From Roseiarcus sp963717215 (GTDB lineage Bacteria; Pseudomonadota; Alphaproteobacteria; Rhizobiales; Beijerinckiaceae): a stretch of DNA of 64,000 bases. The notes under the pieces were generated by a model. It made no database searches. It saw nothing but the letters and a program-made list of their open reading frames with translations, and was not told the origin of the DNA. The position numbers were made by a program, and so were the translations under genes. Shown piece after piece: positions 62,700 through 64,000 of the stretch. Location of the stretch: the NCBI GenBank assembly GCA_963717215.1, contig CAVQVS010000006.1, positions 186,001 through 250,000 on the forward strand, written 5' to 3'. Every line of letters starts with the position of its first letter. The first letter of the stretch is position 1.

Positions 62700-63464
62700 C
62701 CCAAGACACTTTGACGAAAGACATCGAGGTCGCCCGCGAGGGCGCGGTCCTGTCGGCCGCCTTCGCCCGGCCGCAGAAGAAGAACGCGATCACCGGCGCC
62801 ATGTACGAAGCGCTGATCGAAGCCTTCGACGAGGCCGAGCGCGATCCCGAGATCGGCGCGCTTGTTGATGAGCGGCAAGGGCGGCGTGTTCACCGCCGGC
62901 AACGACATCGGCGATTTTCTCGCTGTCGCGTTGCACGAGAGCGGCGAATTTCCGGCTTGGCGGTTCGTCAGCAAGGTCGCCGCATTCGAAAAGCCGTTGA
63001 TCGCGGCGATCGACGGTCTCGCAATCGGCGTCGGGACCACCCTCTGCTTTCATTGCGATCTCGTCTACGCGACGCCCGAATCCCGGTTCCAGATGCCGTT
63101 CGTCAATCTCGGCCTCGTTCCCGAGGCCGGGTCCTCGCTTCTTGCGCCGCAGCGCTTCGGGCGCGCCAGGGCGGCGGAGCTCCTGCTGCTAGCCGAACCC
63201 TTCGGCGCCGATCGGGCGCTCGAGCTCGGGCTCATCAACGCGATCCTGCCTCGGAGCGAACTGATGGCGCATGCGATGGAAAGAGCGGCCGCGCTCGCCG
63301 CCAAGCCCCGCGCCGCCCTGCTCGCGACCCGCCGCCTGATGCGCGGCGATCCCGAGGCGCTGAAAGCGCAGATGGCCGCCGAAATGCACGCCTTCTCGGC
63401 CGCCCTCAAGTCCCCCGAGGCGCACGCGGCGTTCCAGGCTTTTCTGGCTCCGGGGCGGAAGTAG
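62696..63464 (+). pseudogene. Enoyl-CoA hydratase/isomerase with one frameshift
   Basis: The ATG at 62696 opens a crotonase-fold protein (VAREGAVLSAAFARPQKKNA; ITGAMYEALIEAFDEAERD). At about 62862 one extra T breaks the frame: GCG-CTG-TTG-ATG-AGC would read ALLMSGKGGVFTAGNDIGDF in the next frame, followed by PLIAAIDGLAIGVGTTLCFH, and FVNLGLVPEAGSSLLAPQRF, ending at 63464. Correcting one base gives about 255 residues, the normal length. It would hydrate the enoyl-CoA made by the preceding dehydrogenase. The clean reading on both sides suggests a sequence error or a very recent mutation. Confidence 0.85.
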
Positions 63465-64000
63465 GGATAGCTCAACCCGCGCGCTCGGGCGTATCGTCAA
63501 CGACAACCCAACGGCGCTCCATGGCTGTCCGGCCCGCCATTCCCGTCTTGGACTTTCGAAACATCGCGGCCGAGACCGGGAGGATGGGGCGCGTCGTGAA
63601 TAACGTGTTATTTATGTGTTTTCGCCCGAGCCCGCCGATCTCGAGCCGAGATCGCTCTCAGCTGCCGGCCCCCGGCGGCGTTCCACCCGGGAGACTGACG
63701 CGGCGGTGAAGGAAGCGCCTCCCCGAGGCCAAATCCGAAAAGCAGATTTTGCAACAACTGATTTACGAAAGACAGAATCTCATGCTATACCTTTGCCTGT
63801 CGCCGGGATCAGCCCGCGCCATGCCGGCGCGGGACGAACGAGGAAAGGCCGGCGGCGTTTCGAGCGGGTCCCCAGCGGGCCCAGGAAATTTTTACTCCAA
63901 ACGGCCGTAACCCATTGAAAAGTCCCGATTCCAAAAAATAAACGCTAGTAAACGCTAGCATTTTTACTAGCGTTTACTAACGTTTATTGGCGGCTACTGG
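63465..64000. other. Intergenic region with conserved box and 10-bp phased repeats
   Basis: About 535 bases to the window end without a recognised gene. Positions 63886-63893 read AAATTTTT, 63905-63918 read CCGTAACCCATTGA (also found at 24309-24322), and from 63940 short units (AAACGCTAGT, AAACGCTAGC, then ACTAGCGTTT, ACTAACGTTT) follow one another at exactly ten-base spacing. The two halves form a long stem-loop, listed separately. Confidence 0.5.
63937..63988. repeat. 22-bp inverted repeat made of 10-bp units
   Basis: The arm at 63937-63958 pairs with 63967-63988 with a single mismatch around an 8-base loop (CATTTTTA). Each arm consists of two 10-bp direct units of AAACG(C/T)TAG(T/C) type. 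It may be a binding site for a phased DNA-binding protein or a recombination site; it lacks the GC-rich stem of a typical terminator. Confidence 0.7.

Noticed and set aside
1..64000. tRNA, rRNA or other structured RNA genes
   Set aside because: I scanned the intergenic regions for cloverleaf-like arms and rRNA signatures and saw none; a covariance-model search would be needed to exclude small RNAs.

Overview
The window looks like chromosomal DNA of a high-GC alphaproteobacterium, most likely of the order Hyphomicrobiales. This rests on the codon bias, the benzoyl-CoA (box) benzoate pathway with a BoxR regulator, the ChvE-GguA-GguB sugar transporter type, a MASE1/FixJ-like two-component pair, a fused CysNC, and an intergenic palindromic repeat of a kind common in that order. 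The genus cannot be fixed from the sequence alone.

Layout. 0-9.7 kb: a response regulator cut by the window edge with its sensor kinase, D-Ala-D-Ala ligase, a DoxX protein, a frameshifted SIS-domain isomerase, a membrane-anchored hypothetical protein, dgoA with a frameshifted dgoK, an SDR, an L,D-transpeptidase and a Phd/VapC toxin-antitoxin pair. 9.7-17 kb: the complete aerobic benzoyl-CoA pathway core (bclA, boxR, boxC, boxA, boxB). 17-24 kb: two hypothetical proteins (one large and Cys-rich), a glutathione S-transferase, the sulfate activation genes cysD and cysNC, and rpe. 24-31 kb: DUF3300 (frameshifted), DUF2950, DUF502, DUF2254 and DUF2252 (frameshifted) proteins.

32-38.5 kb is a visibly AT-richer island. 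It holds acyl carrier protein, acyl-CoA dehydrogenase and fatty acyl-AMP ligase genes on the minus strand. Divergently it holds an SGNH-like membrane-anchored protein, a 37-residue microprotein and an MBOAT O-acyltransferase. Part for part this resembles the Dlt D-alanylation machinery (DltA, DltC, DltD, DltX, DltB) rebuilt for a fatty acyl group. The microprotein ends in Phe-Leu-Tyr-Ala-Gln-Phe, the kind of C-terminal Tyr motif that defines DltX. This is the strongest candidate for an undescribed system. A 1170-bp IS5-family element with perfect 16-bp ends closes the island.

40-48.3 kb: an L-arabinose uptake and catabolism operon (chvE, gguA, gguB, araB, araA, araD). 48.3-58.7 kb: a nitrogen-scavenging cluster around 1-carboxybiuret/allophanate hydrolysis (atzG, atzE, atzF) with a 2-oxoglutarate/Fe(II)-oxygenase-like protein, a creatininase-family hydrolase, a RidA protein, an NMT1/THI5-like binding protein, a cytosine-deaminase-like amidohydrolase and two flavoproteins. 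58.7-64 kb: a LysR regulator, a Sua5/TsaC enzyme, an acyl-CoA dehydrogenase and a frameshifted enoyl-CoA hydratase.

Seven single-base indels break six otherwise intact genes. Most are explained by one missing or extra base, so assembly or sequencing error is as likely as real gene decay.
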